Shown: positions 16,058 through 24,553, numbered from the stretch's first letter. The stretch: 34,762 nt of DNA from Clostridia bacterium (GCA_017632155.1 JAGBRZ010000176.1:1-34762), one strand, 5' to 3'. The notes: a model not told the origin generated them from the letters alone. Numbers and translations are program-made.

Positions 16058-16776
16058 TATCCGTTGATCTTGAGCCAATCGATGCAGCGAGTGATCTCTG
16101 CAGGTCCGTCAGGCTCCTGACCCTCGCTTTCAACGATCATATAAAGACCGAGCTTCTTGGCAGTTGCGACTACCTCCGCAAGCGGAGCCGCGCCGAGACC
16201 GAGCGACTTGCCCTTACCCTCGGGAGTTCCGTCCTTGAGGTGGATAAGCGACATTCTGTGCGAGTATTTTTCAAGAACCTTTGCGGGATCCTCGTTCGCA
16301 ACGAACGCCCAATAGGTATCAATTTCGAATTTTACATTAGTTTCTTCCGCAAGAACATCGTGGGTTCGAACTCCGAAATCATTGACGATAAACTCGCGCG
16401 AGTGGTTGTGATATGCAAGCTCAATGCCCTCAGCAGCAAGCTTGGGGGTCATATAATTAAGGAATTCAACGAAATCCTTGAGCTTTTCGGGAGTGGAAAG
16501 ATCTGCTCCGGGGATGGTGTAATGCTTATTACCGATCTCCTTGTGGAAACGGAGAGTGTTTTCATAATCATTTGCAAGCTCGCCCCATCCGCTATGAGTG
16601 CCGCAGATGCGAATGCTCGCATCCTCCATTGCTTTGTTTACCTGTGCGGAGGTTCTGCCGAAGAATCCCGCAAATTCTATCGATGCGTAGCCGATTCGAG
16701 CGGCTGCCGCAACCGCCTCTTCAAAATTTTCCTTTGCAAGATCGCGAATGCTGTAAAGCTGAATGCCGTAATCCAT
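16057..16776 (-). CDS. Sugar phosphate isomerase/epimerase-like TIM barrel (xylose isomerase-like)
   Basis: 239 residues. A compact AP-endonuclease-2/xylose-isomerase-like barrel. Likely metal or substrate residues are the Glu in ASIEFAG, His in GTHSG, the YHNHSREF motif, Asp in KFEIDTYW, His in LIHLKD and Glu in IVESEG. This arrangement occurs in inosose and sugar epimerases acting on free or phosphorylated sugars. GGAGG seven bases before the ATG at 16776 sets the start. It is the first gene of an operon with ktrB and ktrA, an unusual partner for potassium uptake, and is divergent from the MFS-GH2 fusion, a likelier functional partner. Confidence 0.88.
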   Translation of the reverse strand: MDYGIQLYSIRDLAKENFEEAVAAAARIGYASIEFAGFFGRTSAQVNKAMEDASIRICGTHSGWGELANDYENTLRFHKEIGNKHYTIPGADLSTPEKLKDFVEFLNYMTPKLAAEGIELAYHNHSREFIVNDFGVRTHDVLAEETNVKFEIDTYWAFVANEDPAKVLEKYSHRMSLIHLKDGTPEGKGKSLGLGAAPLAEVVATAKKLGLYMIVESEGQEPDGPAEITRCIDWLKING

Positions 16777-16808
16777 AAATATTACCTCCAAAGAGAGTTA
16801 TTATTTAA

Positions 16809-16837
16809 ATTATAGCACTAATATAATCAAAAGTCAA
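16809..16837 (-). promoter_or_regulatory. Promoter of the isomerase-ktrBA operon
   Basis: TTGACT (16837-16832), a 17-base spacer and TATAAT (16814-16809) on the minus strand. Confidence 0.82.
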
Positions 16838-16855
16838 TGATTTTCGGCTTCATCA

Positions 16856-16884
16856 TTGACAAAATGTATGCTTTGTGATAAAAT
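16856..16884 (+). promoter_or_regulatory. Promoter of the MFS-GH2 fusion gene
   Basis: TTGACA (16856-16861), a 17-base spacer and TAAAAT (16879-16884). The two -35 boxes of this divergent pair are only 18 bases apart, so one regulator could control both. Confidence 0.8.
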
Positions 16885-16913
16885 AAAAACATCAAAAACA
16901 AGGAGTTTTCAAA

Positions 16914-19892
16914 ATGAAAAACAAGCTCTCGGGACGCTTCTGGCTCGCTCTCGTCCTTTTCGGACTGATGGGACAGATCGCGTGGGTCGTTGAGAATATG
17001 TATCTCAACGTTTTTATCTACAAAATGTTCAATGCCTCCGCCGAGGATATTTCCCTTATGGTCGCGGCAAGTGCGATCGCGGCAACGCTGACGACGGTTT
17101 TCATCGGCGCGCTCTCCGATAAAATAGGCAAGCGCAAGGTCTTTATCTGCGGCGGATACATCCTTTGGGGTATCTCGATATTCGCCTTCGCGCTCCTGAG
17201 GCTCGATATAATTGAGGCTCTCTTCCCCGCGGCTGCAAGCGCATCCGCCATCTGCGTCACGCTGACCATCGCCCTTGACTGCATAATGACCTTCTTCGGC
17301 TCTTCCGCAAACGATGCGGCATACAACGCGTGGCTGACCGATTCGACCGACTCAACCAACCGCGGCTCTGCCGAGGGTATCAACTCGATGATGCCTCTTG
17401 TTGCCATCCTTGCCGTTTTTGGCGGCTTTATGGCATTCGACCTCAACCTTGCGCAAAGCTGGGTAATGATCTTTGCCATCATCGGCGTCGCTACACTTCT
17501 GATCGGTATTCTCGGAATCTTCACCATCGAGGACAAATGCCCCGCGCAGTCCGAAACAGGGTACATAAAGAACGTCTTCTACGGCTTTATGCCTTCGACT
17601 ATCAAATCAAATCCCGCGTTCTACTTCTACCTTGCGGCGTTTGTCATCTTCAATACCTCGATCCAGATATTTATGCCCTACCTTATTATATATTATGAGG
17701 TATCGCTCGGCATGGCGGATTACGTTCTCGTAATGGCTCCCGCAATCATTCTCGCATCGGTCGCAACGGCATTCTGGGGCAAGGTTTATGACAAGAAGGG
17801 TTTTGGATTTTCATCATCCTTCTCGCTTGCGTGGCTCGCGGTCGGATATGTTATCCTCTTCATATTCAAGCCGAAGCTCCCCGTTTTCATCGGCTCGCTC
17901 CTTATGATGTGCGGCTACCTTTCTGGAATGGCAGTCTTCGGCGCGAAGATCCGCGACCTCACGCCCGAAGATAAGGCGGGCAGACTTCAGGGCGTGCGCA
18001 TCTTCTCACAGGTGCTCCTCCCCGGCATAATCGGTCCCTTTATCGGCAAAACCGTCCTTGCAAACGCAGAAAAGATCGTCAACAACGACGGCACGGAATC
18101 CTTCGTTCCAAATGAAAACATCTTCCTCGCCGCGCTCGTTCCAATTGCGATCCTTGTAATCCTTCTCCTTGTCGCATCCAAATACTTCAACAAGCCGAGA
18201 CTCTGCAAAGATCTGAAAACTCCTTTCGAGAATGACACCTCGAGCGATTGGACAGAGTATCCCCGCCCGCAGATGAAGCGCGATTCCTATATGTCGCTCT
18301 GCGGAGAGTGGGAGCTTTCGGTTATCAGCGGCGAGGAGCTCGACCTCGGCAAGATCAATGTCCCCTTCCCGCCCGAATCAAGAATCTCGGGTATCGAACG
18401 AGAGAAAAAGAATTACGAAGTCTACAAATACACAAAAAAATTCACTCTGCCCGAAGAGATGAAGGGCAAGCGCATCATCCTCCACTTCGGCGCGGTCGAT
18501 CAGATATTTATGCTCAAAATAGGCGAGCACAATCTCGACATCCTCGCGGGCGGCTATCTTCCCGTTGAATTTGACATTACCGAATATCTTACCGAAGGCG
18601 AGAACACGATCCAAGTTGACGTGATCGACGATCTCGACACCGATCTTGCTTACGGCAAGCAATGCAAAAAGCGCGGAGGAATGTGGTACACTCCTATCAG
18701 CGGCATCTGGCAGGCTGTATGGATTGAAGCTGTCCCCGAAAATTATATCAAGCATATCAAGATGACGCCTTCTCTTGACTCCGTAAAGTTCAAGATCAAG
18801 GGCGGCGCGGACGAGAAGATAATCACCCTCAAAGACGGCAAGCAATACCGTTTCGAGGGAAATGAATTTGAATTAAAGGTTGATGATCCGCATCTTTGGA
18901 CTCCAGAAGATCCCTACCTCTACGAATTCACTCTTGAATCGGGTAATGATAAGGTCGAATCCTACTTCGCGCTCCGCACTGTCGGCACGGCAAAGATCGG
19001 CGGAAAGTCCTATATAACCCTCAACGAAAAGCCCTATTTCTTCCACGGTCTGCTCGATCAGGGATATTACAGCGACGGAATCTACACCCCTGCAACTCCC
19101 GAGGGTTACAAATACGACATTCTCAAAATGAAGGAGCTCGGCTTCAATATGCTCCGCAAGCACATCAAGATCGAGCCCGAGCTTTTCTACTACTACTGCG
19201 ACAAATACGGTATGATCGTCTTTCAGGATATGGTCAACAGCGGTAAATACAGTTTCCTTATCGACACCGTACTCCCCACAGCGGGTCTGAGAAAGGGCAT
19301 CAGCCACAAGGCGAGCGACATCCGCCGTACCACCTTTGAAACCGACAGTGCAATGACCGTCGCGCTTCTCTACAACCACCCCTCGGTCGTCTATTACACG
19401 ATCTTCAATGAGGGTTGGGGACAGTTTGATGCCGACGAAAACTACCGCCGACTCAAATCTCTCGACCCCACCCGCATCTGGGACGCAACCTCGGGTTGGT
19501 TCGCCGAAAAAGAAAGCGACGTCCAAAGCGAGCATATCTATTTTAAGGAACTCAATCTAAAGAATAATCCCGACCGTCCCCTCATCCTTTCGGAATTCGG
19601 CGGCTACTCCTGCAAGATCGAGGGGCATTCCTTCAACCTTGACAAGACCTATGGATATAGCTTTTATACAGACACCGAATCCTTCGGCAAGGCGCTTAAA
19701 GACCTCTATATGAACGAGGTCATTCCGATGATAGACCGCGGGCTTTGCGCAACCGTCTACACCCAGGTCAGCGACGTCGAGGACGAAACGAACGGTCTTG
19801 TCACCTATGACAGACAGGTCGTTAAGGTCAAAAAGGACGATATGCTTGAAATTGCAAAGGCGATCGAGGACAAATTCTATTCTCGGTTTTAA
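16914..19892 (+). CDS. Fusion of MFS sugar transporter and GH2 glycoside hydrolase
   Basis: 992 residues in one open frame. Residues 1-425 are an MFS transporter with 12 hydrophobic segments and the A-motif GALSDKIGKRK after segment 2, similar to sugar:cation symporters. Twelve segments put the C-terminus in the cytoplasm. After a linker of about 20 residues, residues 446-992 form a glycoside hydrolase family 2 enzyme: a jelly-roll sugar-binding domain, an immunoglobulin-like domain and a TIM barrel with FNEGW (acid/base Glu833) and LSEFGG (nucleophile Glu894). Both catalytic residues are kept, so imported oligosaccharide may be cut at the exit of the carrier. Likely activities are beta-galactosidase, glucuronidase or mannosidase, unresolved here. 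No ribosome binding site is seen before internal Met codons at the junction. AAGGAG precedes the start. Confidence 0.9.
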   Translation: MKNKLSGRFWLALVLFGLMGQIAWVVENMYLNVFIYKMFNASAEDISLMVAASAIAATLTTVFIGALSDKIGKRKVFICGGYILWGISIFAFALLRLDIIEALFPAAASASAICVTLTIALDCIMTFFGSSANDAAYNAWLTDSTDSTNRGSAEGINSMMPLVAILAVFGGFMAFDLNLAQSWVMIFAIIGVATLLIGILGIFTIEDKCPAQSETGYIKNVFYGFMPSTIKSNPAFYFYLAAFVIFNTSIQIFMPYLIIYYEVSLGMADYVLVMAPAIILASVATAFWGKVYDKKGFGFSSSFSLAWLAVGYVILFIFKPKLPVFIGSLLMMCGYLSGMAVFGAKIRDLTPEDKAGRLQGVRIFSQVLLPGIIGPFIGKTVLANAEKIVNNDGTESFVPNENIFLAALVPIAILVILLLVASKYFNKPRLCKDLKTPFENDTSSDWTEYPRPQMKRDSYMSLCGEWELSVISGEELDLGKINVPFPPESRISGIEREKKNYEVYKYTKKFTLPEEMKGKRIILHFGAVDQIFMLKIGEHNLDILAGGYLPVEFDITEYLTEGENTIQVDVIDDLDTDLAYGKQCKKRGGMWYTPISGIWQAVWIEAVPENYIKHIKMTPSLDSVKFKIKGGADEKIITLKDGKQYRFEGNEFELKVDDPHLWTPEDPYLYEFTLESGNDKVESYFALRTVGTAKIGGKSYITLNEKPYFFHGLLDQGYYSDGIYTPATPEGYKYDILKMKELGFNMLRKHIKIEPELFYYYCDKYGMIVFQDMVNSGKYSFLIDTVLPTAGLRKGISHKASDIRRTTFETDSAMTVALLYNHPSVVYYTIFNEGWGQFDADENYRRLKSLDPTRIWDATSGWFAEKESDVQSEHIYFKELNLKNNPDRPLILSEFGGYSCKIEGHSFNLDKTYGYSFYTDTESFGKALKDLYMNEVIPMIDRGLCATVYTQVSDVEDETNGLVTYDRQVVKVKKDDMLEIAKAIEDKFYSRF

Positions 19893-19926
19893 TTAACATA
19901 TTGACAACTTTAAGGGAGATTGCTTA

Positions 19927-20871
19927 ATGATGAAAAATCCGCTCACCATTCGCAAATATCCTCTGCTCTTTCGTAATACAGTCCTTGGGAGGACTGTAAG
20001 ATTAGGCTGTTTATTGATCATTTTCCTTTGTCTAACGCTTCTTTGCAGTTGCTTTTCGCACACCGGAAGCTTTGCCGATGACGATTCCGATACCTATGAA
20101 CAGAGCTTTGCAGTCGAAGACAGCAATACGCTGAATGACGAATTGATCGATTCTTTGGTTGATTATTTGCAAAGCTTACATTTGCAATATGAAATCCCCG
20201 ACACATCACTTTCGATTAAAATTGATAAAATAAAAGAAGGACATCAGCCGTTGCTCGTTGACTTTGATCCAACAGATTTCTATTTCGTGTGTGGATATTA
20301 CAACGTGATCACGGAGGACGAACTGTTCAAATATCGTAACGCCGATGACTTTACTTGGGTAAGATTTGAAAACGCGAATGAGATCAAAGAGATCCACGAT
20401 GATAAAAATATTGTTGTGGCTTTTCAGATCAACAAAGCCTTATTTGTAAGGGATATAGCTTCGCAAAAAGCGATCATTCCGAGGGTCGAACATTTTCAAA
20501 TGTATGAGCCGATTTTTGAAGAAGGCGTCAACACTGGCACTCACATTGTCTTTGAAGAAGAATTCATTTACTTAAATCCATCGAATACGGAAAGAGTATA
20601 TCACTCTACTTCGGCATATTTCAACGAGGTGGTTACCATTCCTTGCATCAATTATGAAGATGTATACTATATATCTCATTTGATATATGTAGTCCATATC
20701 AATGGAGAGAAATCAGATGTAAATCTCTTTGGTCAATTTGGAAAGTATTATGATGCTTTGATGAGTGTAATGGAATCTGCCAAACACAGCACAATAAATA
20801 CAACAGGCGGAACCAATTACTACGGTTTGATTACAATTGATGACTTTGTTAATCACATATTGCGTCAATAA
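19927..20871 (+). CDS. Lipoprotein of unknown function
   Basis: 314 residues. I do not recognise the family. A basic, rather long N-terminus (about 28 residues) is followed by a hydrophobic segment ending in LLCSC, a good lipobox, then an acidic low-complexity stretch (DDDSD). The rest is mixed alpha/beta with no motif I can assign. GGGAGA lies about eight bases before the ATG; a second ATG follows immediately. It starts 35 bases after the MFS-GH2 stop and could be read through from it. Its AT-richer codon use and weak resemblance to neighbours hint at separate origin. Confidence 0.7.
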   Translation: MMKNPLTIRKYPLLFRNTVLGRTVRLGCLLIIFLCLTLLCSCFSHTGSFADDDSDTYEQSFAVEDSNTLNDELIDSLVDYLQSLHLQYEIPDTSLSIKIDKIKEGHQPLLVDFDPTDFYFVCGYYNVITEDELFKYRNADDFTWVRFENANEIKEIHDDKNIVVAFQINKALFVRDIASQKAIIPRVEHFQMYEPIFEEGVNTGTHIVFEEEFIYLNPSNTERVYHSTSAYFNEVVTIPCINYEDVYYISHLIYVVHINGEKSDVNLFGQFGKYYDALMSVMESAKHSTINTTGGTNYYGLITIDDFVNHILRQ

Positions 20872-20971
20872 TGAATTCTTGCAAAACATCCGAAATTAGA
20901 TTTTGATGCTAAAAAACTTGTTGAAGATATAAAACAGATTTGTGTTGTTTAGTACACTTATCGTTTATGCG

Positions 20972-21270
20972 GTACAAACTCCGCCACCCCTCATCCGTCG
21001 CTACGCGACACCTTCTCCCAAGGTCCGGGAGAAGGCTGATTGATAATATCGCTCAATATTTCTAAACATCGTTAAATGGTTCACCCCCAAAGTCCAATAA
21101 AAATCCAACCATAGTTCCACTATAAAATCAAACAAATTCTAACATTTTCGATATATTTTTCATTCGCATTATATGCATCACTGTAGCTGATGTTCGCAGT
21201 TGCTAAAGCAGCCTTCCCCAGCGGGGAAGGGGGACCACGCAGTGGTGGATGAGGAGAGCAGAGTCTGTAC
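20972..21270. mobile_element. MITE-like element with imperfect terminal inverted repeats
   Basis: The left end (GTACAAACTCCGCC, then CTCATCCGTCGCTACGCG and a hairpin around CCTTCTCCC / GGGAGAAGG) and the reverse complement of the right end (GTACAGACTCTGCT, then CTCATCCACCACTGCGTG and CCTTCCCC / GGGGAAGG) match over about 50 bases. The interior is AT-rich and non-coding. This is the kind of non-autonomous interspersed repeat common in gut Clostridia. No clear target duplication is visible. The rest of the gap (20872-20971 and 21271-21303) shows nothing recognisable. Confidence 0.65.
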
Positions 21271-21303
21271 TACATATCATCAAGAAACAACAAACAAAAA
21301 ATC

Positions 21304-21330
21304 AAGGGCAGTTCGCAATGAACTGCCCTT
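21304..21330 (-). terminator. Terminator of the ABC-DUF1854 operon
   Basis: An 11-bp perfect stem (21304-21314 with 21320-21330) lies 12 bases past the minus-strand stop at 21343. Confidence 0.75.
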
Positions 21331-21342
21331 TTGATATTAATA

Positions 21343-21828
21343 TTAGAGAAAACTTGCTACAAGCAACCAACTCTTGCGGTCGAGGTTGTTAAGATTCTCG
21401 ATCTCGTAACGGTTATCGTTCGAGTCGCGGATGATAACGCGGTCGCCGTGGTAGGTCTTCATATCGCTGTGACGGTTGCGGATACGGAAGGTCGCGGGAC
21501 CGTGGTCGGTCTCGACGGTCATCTTCAGCATTCCCGTCTTATCGTCGCACTCGGTGATCTTGGTGATCTTCGGGATGCGGTAGTAGTCATAGAAGCAAGC
21601 CTTGATCGCCGCCGCGCTCTCGGGAGTGATATCGTCGAGCGATTTGATCATTGCGATCTCGTGCTCGTCCTTATCGAGAAGCGAGATATAGTTGAACTTA
21701 TCCGAGATTGGGAAAAGACGGCGGAGCTCAACGTTCTCGTAAACAGTGCCGTCGCCGAGAGTGAGCTGAACGTAGTAAACGTCGGTCATCTCGATCTTTG
21801 CGGTCTTATCAAGATATTTAAGTGCCAT
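21343..21828 (-). CDS. DUF1854 family protein, partner of the adjacent ABC exporter
   Basis: 161 residues, soluble. It matches my knowledge of DUF1854: an early strand with VYENVELRRLFPIS, an acidic turn before EIAMIKSLDDI, a DYYRIPKITKI segment and a C-terminal GDRVIIRDSNDNRY strand. The biochemical role is unknown. In Proteobacteria the same protein is usually encoded beside an extended ABC exporter, sometimes near cyanophycin genes; none are seen here. AGGAGGG precedes the ATG. The gene begins 15 bases after the ABC gene stop, so they form one operon. Confidence 0.85.
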   Translation of the reverse strand: MALKYLDKTAKIEMTDVYYVQLTLGDGTVYENVELRRLFPISDKFNYISLLDKDEHEIAMIKSLDDITPESAAAIKACFYDYYRIPKITKITECDDKTGMLKMTVETDHGPATFRIRNRHSDMKTYHGDRVIIRDSNDNRYEIENLNNLDRKSWLLVASFL

Positions 21829-21843
21829 AGTCTTTATCCCTCC

Positions 21844-24117
21844 TTATTCAAAGTTATCAGCCTTCTTGGCTTCCTTGACCTTGTCGGACATCGACTGGAT
21901 CTCAACGAGGCGGTAATACTTACCCTTGAGCGCAAGAAGCTCCTCAGGAGAACCGAACTCGATGATCTCGCCCTTGTCTACAACGACGATCTTGTTAGCC
22001 TTCGACAGAGTAGACAGTCTGTGTGCGATCATAAGGGTCGTTCTGCCCGCTATCATTTTTTCGATAGCTTCCTGGATCAGATGCTCGGTCTCGGAGTCAA
22101 CCGAAGCGGTCGCCTCGTCGAATACGAGGATAGAGGGATTCTTGAGCATTGCACGCGCGATCGAAACTCTCTGGCGCTCACCGCCCGAAAGACCTACACC
22201 GCGCTCACCGAGCACAGCATCGTAACCGTCGGGCTGACGAACGATGAACTCGTGTGCATTAGCGATGTCAGCAGCCTCGAGAACCTTCTCAACGGGGCAG
22301 TCGGGACAGCCGTATGCAATGTTGTTGAAGATTGTATCGTGGAACATAAGAGGTTCCTGCTGAACAAAGCCGATCTGCGAACGGAAGTGGGACATATCTA
22401 TATCGCGAATATCAATGTCGTCAACAAGAATCTGTCCGTCATAGTGATCGTAATATCTCAGGAAGAGGTTGATAAGCGTCGACTTGCCCGAACCGGTGGT
22501 ACCAACGATACCGACGATGTCGCCGGGCTCGATAACGAGATTGATATTCTTAAGCGTCTTCTTGGTACGGTCGAAGGAGAAGTTTACGTTCTTGAACTCG
22601 ATCTTACCCTTGAACTCAACCATATTCTTGCCTTCACCGAAGTTGTGCTCGGGCTCGGCATCAAGAATATCAAGTATTCTTTCTGCGGATGCAAGGAAGT
22701 GCTGGAAGGAGTCGTTGAGGTTTGCGAAGAAGTTTACGGGCTCGTAGAACATCGAGGCGTAGTTGATGAAGAGAACGAGAAGACCAACGGTGAGTCCGTT
22801 CTCAACGCCCGAGATCTGATGCTCGATAACCATACTGCCGCCGAACGCCCAGATAACGACCGAGCCAAGACCAATGAAGGTACCAACGATCGCGGGGAAG
22901 GCGTGGAGTATCTTTGCGGCGGATGTGTCGGTTCTGTACCACTCTTCGTTCTTCTCTTTGAAGCGCTCGGTGGTGTTCTTTTCGTTAGTAAAGGACTTTA
23001 CGACACGGATGCCGGGGATGGTGTCTGGAAGTATAGAGGAAACGGCAGTCCATCTTCTCCAGATTCGGAGATAGAAGGGACGGATCTTCTTACCGAAGAT
23101 ACGCGAGCCGATAACAACAAGCGGAACGGGAATGAGGGAAAGGAGCGTCAGCTTGGGGTTCATTACCATCATAACGATAACGATACCAACCATCTTGAAG
23201 AACTGAACAACAACCTCCTGCGTGATACGCAGCATAAAGGACTGAATGGTCGAGCTGTCGCCCGAGATACGGTTGATAACCGCACCCGTTGAGGTCTTAT
23301 CATAGAATCGCATCGGGAGGTACTGCGCTTTTTCGTAAACATCGTTACGAAGATTGGATACGATCCTGTCGCCGACAAGACGCAGCACGTATCCACGCGT
23401 ACCGCTTATGACGTGACTTATGATCTGCAAAGCAATAAGTGTTACAACGACCTGCATAAGCATTGCGATGTCGTTGTTCGGCAAAATCTCATCGATCAAG
23501 GACTTTGTAAGCATCGACGGAATGAGAGCCAATGCAGTTGCAATGATCGAAAGGATCACCGAAATTACAAGCTTCGGCCACTCGGGAATTATGTACTTAC
23601 CGAGCTTGGTGATGAGCTTGCTCTTGCTTGCGCAGTTTAAGCATTCCGCACCGGGAGAAGCGAGAGTACGTCCACACTTGGGGCAGACGGAGAGCTGCTT
23701 CTCGTAAATCGCCTGCATACATTCGGTGGCTTCCTTGATATCATCGCCCTTAACGACAGAGTTGATAAATGTGGAAGCACCCTCGCAAAGCGTGTTTACG
23801 CTGAAGGTGTAGCGGAATATTTTTTCTTCAAGACCGTTTTTAAGTTCAAGGCAGAGCATAGCGTTTCCATACATACGGCGGGTATGAGTCTTCTCGATAT
23901 CCGCAATACGGATGGTTTTTCCTGCGTGATGAGTATTGAACTCATGCGTGGTGACTTCAATGTCGCTTACAAGCAACACACTTCGGCAATAATTCGAAAG
24001 AATAGAAATATCGCCAACAATTGCAAATATCCAGGGATGTCCCGGGGTCTCTCTTCCTTTCAGTTCGGCGAGTTCTTCCTCGCTTAAAAGAGAGTTGACA
24101 AGGAGTTTGTCCATCAT
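21844..24117 (-). CDS. ABC exporter (fused membrane and ATPase domains) with zinc-ribbon N-terminal extension
   Basis: About 757 residues. The N-terminal ~170 residues are not part of a standard exporter: a soluble alpha/beta region, then CPKCG...CLNC near 142-160, probably a zinc ribbon. A six-helix exporter domain follows (about 175-480), then an ATPase with Walker A GTTGSGKST, LSGGE signature, Walker B ILVFDEATAS and the His switch in IAHRLS. It would work as a dimer exporting an unknown substrate, with DUF1854 as accessory. The start is uncertain: two adjacent ATGs at 24117 and 24114 lack a clear ribosome binding site, but an in-frame ATG at 24267 lies inside the promoter, so translation must begin later. 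The leader (about 24250-24118) contains a GC-rich hairpin (CGGCC...GGCCG). Confidence 0.88.
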   Translation of the reverse strand: MMDKLLVNSLLSEEELAELKGRETPGHPWIFAIVGDISILSNYCRSVLLVSDIEVTTHEFNTHHAGKTIRIADIEKTHTRRMYGNAMLCLELKNGLEEKIFRYTFSVNTLCEGASTFINSVVKGDDIKEATECMQAIYEKQLSVCPKCGRTLASPGAECLNCASKSKLITKLGKYIIPEWPKLVISVILSIIATALALIPSMLTKSLIDEILPNNDIAMLMQVVVTLIALQIISHVISGTRGYVLRLVGDRIVSNLRNDVYEKAQYLPMRFYDKTSTGAVINRISGDSSTIQSFMLRITQEVVVQFFKMVGIVIVMMVMNPKLTLLSLIPVPLVVIGSRIFGKKIRPFYLRIWRRWTAVSSILPDTIPGIRVVKSFTNEKNTTERFKEKNEEWYRTDTSAAKILHAFPAIVGTFIGLGSVVIWAFGGSMVIEHQISGVENGLTVGLLVLFINYASMFYEPVNFFANLNDSFQHFLASAERILDILDAEPEHNFGEGKNMVEFKGKIEFKNVNFSFDRTKKTLKNINLVIEPGDIVGIVGTTGSGKSTLINLFLRYYDHYDGQILVDDIDIRDIDMSHFRSQIGFVQQEPLMFHDTIFNNIAYGCPDCPVEKVLEAADIANAHEFIVRQPDGYDAVLGERGVGLSGGERQRVSIARAMLKNPSILVFDEATASVDSETEHLIQEAIEKMIAGRTTLMIAHRLSTLSKANKIVVVDKGEIIEFGSPEELLALKGKYYRLVEIQSMSDKVKEAKKADNFE

Positions 24118-24256
24118 AAATTTTACGGCGGAATGTGTGGCACTAACATTCTCGGCCGGCGGGAGGCCGCTTGCGCACAAGGATGAAAAACTTAAAATGA
24201 ATTGCGGGCGGCGGGTTGACAGAAAGTTGACAAAGAACGGTTTTTGAAGTTGCTTT

Positions 24257-24285
24257 ATTTTACCACCCATTTGCCGATTTGTCAA
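24257..24285 (-). promoter_or_regulatory. Promoter of the ABC-DUF1854 operon
   Basis: A perfect TTGACA (24285-24280), a 17-base spacer and TAAAAT (24262-24257) on the minus strand. It implies a leader of about 130 bases. Confidence 0.8.
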
Positions 24286-24338
24286 CCCATTTTCGAATAT
24301 TTTTGACAAAATTATTAACTTTTTTCCGAAAGCTAAAA

Positions 24339-24365
24339 AAGGCCGTTGCAATTTGCAATAGCCTT
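24339..24365 (-). terminator. Terminator of the aminotransferase minigene
   Basis: AAGGC and TTGCAA arms (24365-24353 with 24351-24339, two imperfect pairs) are followed by TTTTTTAG on the minus strand. It begins two bases after the stop codon of the 39-residue frame. Confidence 0.75.
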
Positions 24366-24367
24366 CA

Positions 24368-24487
24368 TTATTTATTAAGTTCGAGGGCATCAATGCCCTC
24401 TTTGATCATCTTTTGAGATTCAACGTAAAGAGGCCCACGGATATCCGAACGAACATGATCCATTTTGTGTGCGCGATTGATCATCAT
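24368..24487 (-). pseudogene. 39-residue N-terminal fragment of an alanine-type aminotransferase
   Basis: A short frame with GGAG nine bases before a double ATG. Its product contains HKMDHV, DIRGPLY and an EG-IDALELN ending. This matches the first ~39 residues of AlaA/AlaT-type PLP aminotransferases (typically L-x-NV-x-x-DIRGP ... EG-x-x-x-L-x-LNIGNP), but stops at LELNK where the family continues with IGNP. No catalytic domain is present. A promoter (24526-24553) and a terminator frame it exactly, so the unit looks expressed. It may be a decayed gene tidied by a deletion, or a retained small peptide or leader. It is upstream of, and on the same strand as, the ABC operon. Confidence 0.7.
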
Positions 24488-24525
24488 CTTTTCTTTCTCC
24501 TTGCCTATGAAAATAATTAAATATT

Positions 24526-24553
24526 ATTTTATCATTTTTCTGGCGGTTGTCAA
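24526..24553 (-). promoter_or_regulatory. Promoter of the aminotransferase minigene
   Basis: A perfect TTGACA (24553-24548), a 16-base spacer and TAAAAT (24531-24526) on the minus strand. Confidence 0.75.

Noticed and set aside
20872..20971. Possible coding remnant after the lipoprotein gene
   Set aside because: A short frame is readable but has no ribosome binding site or recognisable similarity.
21331..23292. Plus-strand open frame of about 650 codons opposite the ABC exporter
   Set aside because: It is antisense to a gene with clear ABC motifs, has no ribosome binding site, and its Val/Leu/Asp-rich composition reflects the codon bias of the opposite strand.
24265..24393. N-terminal extension of the ABC exporter from ATGs at 24393 or 24267
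   Set aside because: The ATG at 24267 sits inside the -35/-10 region at 24257-24285 and the other is upstream of it and overlaps the minigene terminator, so no transcript from this promoter would contain them.
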